From positions 23,018,040 to 23,082,039 of the forward strand of contig NC_045145.1 in assembly GCF_008831285.2 (NCBI RefSeq): DNA of 64,000 nt, in the 5' to 3' direction. Below are positions 60,336 to 64,000 of the stretch, piece after piece (within the stretch, counting starts at the first letter, position 1; each line of letters starts with the position of its first letter). A program made the position numbers and the translations under genes. Source of the stretch: Nymphaea colorata (Eukaryota > Streptophyta > Magnoliopsida > Nymphaeales > Nymphaeaceae). The notes beneath the pieces are model-generated. The model was not told the DNA's origin. It was given only the letters and a program-made list of their open reading frames with translations, and searched no databases.

Positions 60336-61131
60336 TGCACAATTGGTAGTCACATAGTTCTCATATTCAAACAACCTAAATGAATTTGGAGCGGCCAGGC
60401 AAATAGGAAACCAGATGTGGATTTGATCCACTTAAAGTATGCTAGTTTCACTGTGGATCTGACATCTGCCGTGATTGATAGTGATCCATGGATTTAAGGT
60501 TGGACATACTCCACATGTAATGTGGATTTAAGATCCACACTACTAAGATATATCTTTTAATGCACACCTTTTAATGTAACATTGGGTATAAGATCTGATG
60601 CTTAATTGAGCTATTTTTTCAATCCTTTGAGGTAGCTTGTCGTGTTATCTTTCCATATTCTTCTAAACTCTGGAGTGATTTACAAACAACGTGGCATCAG
60701 CTTTGAAACTGGCTGAGATAGACCTACATCTTTTGACAAGAAGCGTTGTCAAGTAAGTATGAGAAATTTTAAGGCAGTTTGGCAACAGTAATTTATGGTT
60801 TCTTGAACTTAGCCCAAAAAATAGAACAGATTCATAGAACACCACCACGAGCCTCCTTTTGTGACAGATTTATGAAACAGTTAAATTTTTCCTTTCTCGG
60901 ATAAATAAAAAAAAAAAAGAAAGAAAACAACGAGAATCTCAAACATGTGATAGATGGTAAGTACATGCATTAAAGAATTGTTTCCTAAATGGCTTTATCA
61001 CACGAATTCAGCCTTAATAGTAGTTCAAATCTACAAACGCATAACTGGACAATAAATGTCAGAAAAAAGAAAAAAAACTAAAGAAGATACAATATTAATC
61101 TGCAGCGAATAATTAACGCATCGACTCATTT
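60336..61131. other. Spacer downstream of the GH81 gene
   Basis: No gene, repeat family or RNA seen. The part next to 61131 should include the GH81 3' untranslated region. Confidence 0.5.
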
Positions 61132-64000
61132 TCACCTACTATAGACCCACCACAGCAAATTGGTAAGGGAGTTGCCGTCGTCATGCGTTGTGAGGGTTTT
61201 TATACTCGCTAAAGCTTGGCCTCTGTCATAGACTCCCTGCAGGGCATAGACGAAGCCCTTCCAGCCATCCTCGACGCCGGGCCTGGACAACGCAGGCATC
61301 GCCCAATTCACCAGCTGCTTCACGTACTTAACATCTTGAAACAGTGTCTCCGTCACCGGCAGGATGGGCAGCAGCTGGATGCCCAGCCTGCATTCCCTTC
61401 TCTCCGCCGGTGCAAACCAGAGGCCGCTCTCCCTCTTGTTAGACCACAGAACCCCTGTAACTCTGTTGTCGCTGCTGAAAGTGGTGTTGTACACCATGCT
61501 CTCATCTCCCACATGCCACCATGTCTGTGCTGCCTGCATCACATCACAGCAAGTAAACGTCAAACATCCCACTCTTGATTTAAATAGCAACCATCTCAGT
61601 TGTTGTTCACATTAGATCACTTTCTCTCTTTTTAAGAGTTGTCCTGGTTTAGGGACTGTGTCTTCCTTCCTAGCCCTCTCTTTCTCTCTCTGTTTCTCTC
61701 TCTAAATAAATTAACAAATAAATAAATGTAAATGCTCACGCATGACATTATTTCAGTTGTCAATGGTGGGAGAAAAAAGATCATTTTTCTAAACCTGCCA
61801 TTGACCATGCTTGTGGTGGTTGAAGGTGGGTTAGAACCTCCTTCCACTACTCTTTCTCACCATCATCATCTAATTCTCAGAAAACCGCCTTCCATTCATA
61901 ATGGTTGTGATTGCGTGCACCCAACCTAGTATCTTCTTCAAGTTTGGTACATCGGAATTAATTAACAACCTTCTCAAACCAAATTGTCTTGGGGAAAGTA
62001 ACCATAATCACTGTCGCTCCAACAACTTATAGCTTGGTACACCACCGCTCTTGTGATCTGGATTCTTGATTGATGGTAACATTTAATCTTTCAAGTGTCT
62101 TTTTATTAGTTGCCCCTGAGTTGGTAGGGCAGGTGAAAAGCATCCATGGGGAGAAAAAAGTTCTGGAAAATGTTATACCAGTATAGGCGATAGGATCTAG
62201 GAGAGGAGCAGTGTGAAAACAGACAGCCAATAAGAAGAAGAAGGTGAATTGTGGGCAGGATACCTCAAGCTGGTTAAAAAAAACAAAGCAGCACAAGAGT
62301 GCATGAGTAACTTGTGATTCTGGCTGTTGAAAACTTTTCAAAATGTGGAAGACCAAACTATCACGGGCGGATAGATTCAAAATAAAGTTTGTATTCTAAA
62401 ATATACGGGGAGATATTTAAAAACAAAAAACATGACAAGGACATTGAAATATGAAATGTATGAATGGTTAATATCGCATTAATACCATAATGATTTCATG
62501 GTAGTCAACAAATTAAGTAGCCCCATTTAATATCCCATCGAAACGATCAAAGTTAATTTGGAAAATCTTAAATTTTTACGGTATCAAACTTAATGCCAGA
62601 ATAGTTTCATGGTATACCAAGAATGAGCCACAGATCTCGCTATTTTTTCTGTATGAGATCTGATTTGATAAATCTCTACCGGCTTATTCTCCTTTGCACA
62701 GAAAATACTATGCTAGATCTTGCAGTAAAAGCTAAACCAGAGGCCACTCTTTACGTACCTGTATCTCGAATGCTGCCAGTGTTGATCCGACCGTCACCAG
62801 CTGCTGATCTGCAAATGCCTTGCCGACCAAAGCCCCTGAATAGTAAGCGGCGATGGCCTCGCTGCTGCTCTCCTGGTTCCGGCCGTCGCCGAACTCCGTC
62901 AGGCCGCCGGCCCATGAGTGCAGCTTCCATAAGTCGAAGTTCCTGAGCTTTGTAGACGTTTTTGATGAGTTCATAGACATATAATCATCCACCAGAGCGT
63001 AAATCTGCGGCCGGAAGCTTTTCCCCCAGCTCGGGTCGAGCTTCGAGAGCACGGCGCAGCCGTAAGCGAAGTAGCCCAGATGGAAATGATGGTCATTGTA
63101 AACTCCAAATCCGAAGTCGGCGCCCGAGTCAACCGAGCCGCTCTTGGTTGTGAGCCCTCCCCACATGGAATCGTAGAGAAAACCATTGCCTTGGAAGTTT
63201 CCATTGAGCCATGGAGTGATTGAGCTCTTCAGGAACTGAGTAATGGTCGGAATCGGGCCCGGAACTTGCAGTTCTTCGGCAATCATCGCCAGCCTAGCAG
63301 CCCTGGCGATCGCTTTCCCGTAGAAATAAGAAGATGTAGTGTTGATGGTGTTCAATCCGGCCACGTCGCTTTGAAGTGCAGCGATAATTTCCGGCGAGGA
63401 TCCATTGGCCACGCCGGATTTGGAGTGCCATGTGATAGGGATTGCACCAGTCCCAAGAGTCCATGCATCCCCAACGACACCAACAAGCTCGCCGTCAACA
63501 CTTTGATACCGGAATTCGGGCAAGATGGTGGTGCCGTTCGCGAGAAGCCGGCGATGGAGCGGGTGGGCGAGGAGCAGGAGCTCTCCATTCCCTTGTTTGC
63601 TCCAGGAGTACTCTATCGTGAAAGGTTTGGTGATGGTGGCAACGCCGGACACCGGATACGCGGCGCTGTAACGGTCGAGAACGGATTCGTAGCTCTTGTC
63701 CGGAACGACCGCCAGCCGTAGGACGCCGGCGAACTTCGGGGCAAAGAGAGTCGCATTGTTAGCGGTGAACTGGACTCCGGGAGCGGTGTAGAGCTTCCAC
63801 GTTTGGCCGTTTTTGAGCACGACGGTGTGAGAGGTGGAGTCGCCGGATGAGGAGAAAGAGAGGATGGGGTTGGTGGCGGAGATTGAGATTCCGGTAGCGG
63901 CGTCGGCGGAAGCTATACATGTTATATAAGGGGAGCCGCGGACTAGAGGGAAGGAGAGGCCTCCGGGGATGCTGAGAGTGACGGAGGTCTCATCGAAGTG
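61132..64000 (-). CDS. GH81 endo-1,3-beta-glucanase, 3' part (5' end outside window)
   Basis: Two exons are seen on the minus strand: 64000-62759 (open to the window edge) and 61533-61132, split by a 1225-nt intron with GT/AG borders. The join reads AAFEIQ/AAQTWWHVGD in phase 0. The 547 residues visible cover most of a glycoside hydrolase family 81 protein; roughly 100-200 N-terminal residues lie outside. Family-diagnostic blocks are YNDHHFHLGYFAYG (about 63060-63100) and GDGRNQESSSEA (about 62855-62890), which hold the catalytic-region Asp and Glu residues, plus WWGGL-like MWGGLTTK. GH81 enzymes cut internal beta-1,3-glucan bonds. In plants they are usually linked to callose turnover or defence against fungal walls. 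The GTG at 63818-63820 is only an internal codon, not the start. No truncation or frameshift is seen in the visible part. Confidence 0.92.

Noticed and set aside
61216..61578. 120-codon plus-strand ORF over the last GH81 exon
   Set aside because: Antisense shadow of the glucanase exon.

Overview
The window looks like nuclear DNA of a flowering plant. It is AT-rich and dense in microsatellites, small non-autonomous DNA transposons and LTR fragments. The few intact genes are typical of land plants: a U-box/ARM E3 ligase, an ATL-type RING-H2 ligase, a class I HD-Zip factor and a family GH81 endo-beta-1,3-glucanase. Introns carry GT/AG borders. The GC-rich coding exons against AT-rich spacers would suit a monocot, magnoliid or other early-branching angiosperm, but I cannot place the species. 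I see no CRISPR array, operon, tRNA or rRNA gene.

Layout. 1-4.3 kb: repeat-rich spacer. 4.3-6.7 kb (+): intronless PUB18/19-like E3 ligase, with three ACGTG boxes and a TATA box upstream and a CT repeat in the leader. 6.7-14.1 kb: spacer with MITE-like elements. 14.1-14.8 kb (-): ATL RING-H2 gene whose start codon is overlapped by a short upstream ORF. 14.8-20.9 kb: spacer with two hAT-type elements that still show 8-bp target duplications. 20.9-23.8 kb (-): three-exon HAT5/ATHB1-like HD-Zip I gene, with a 28-codon upstream ORF in its leader that is a strong candidate for the conserved-peptide uORF known for ATHB1. 24-34.8 kb: spacer with more hAT elements and microsatellites. 34.8-36.1 kb (-): a recognisable PEP-mutase/isocitrate-lyase family exon plus unidentified exon-like relics.

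37-60 kb is a nested repeat complex and the most unusual part. A small three-helix membrane-protein gene occurs as two full-length copies (179 aa), one inverted 3' fragment and one 5' fragment. Three of the four are followed, in the same orientation, by a Copia-type LTR end and a tRNA-Met primer binding site. A nearly symmetrical inverted repeat of 1.6-2.0 kb per arm, centred near 53.57 kb and built around a 94-bp tandem unit, is flanked by two direct copies of a ~5-kb block (45.2-50.3 and 55.0-60.0 kb). A smaller inverted repeat lies at 43.9-45.2 kb. T-rich, strand-asymmetric repeats recur at 37.5, 39.8 (inverted), 47.8 and 57.6 kb.

61.1-64.0 kb (-): the 3' two exons of a GH81 glucanase whose 5' part lies beyond the window.

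The intact genes are independent plant loci, not an operon. By family, two are ubiquitin ligases, one a transcription factor and one a glucan hydrolase. Any link through stress or development would be inference only.
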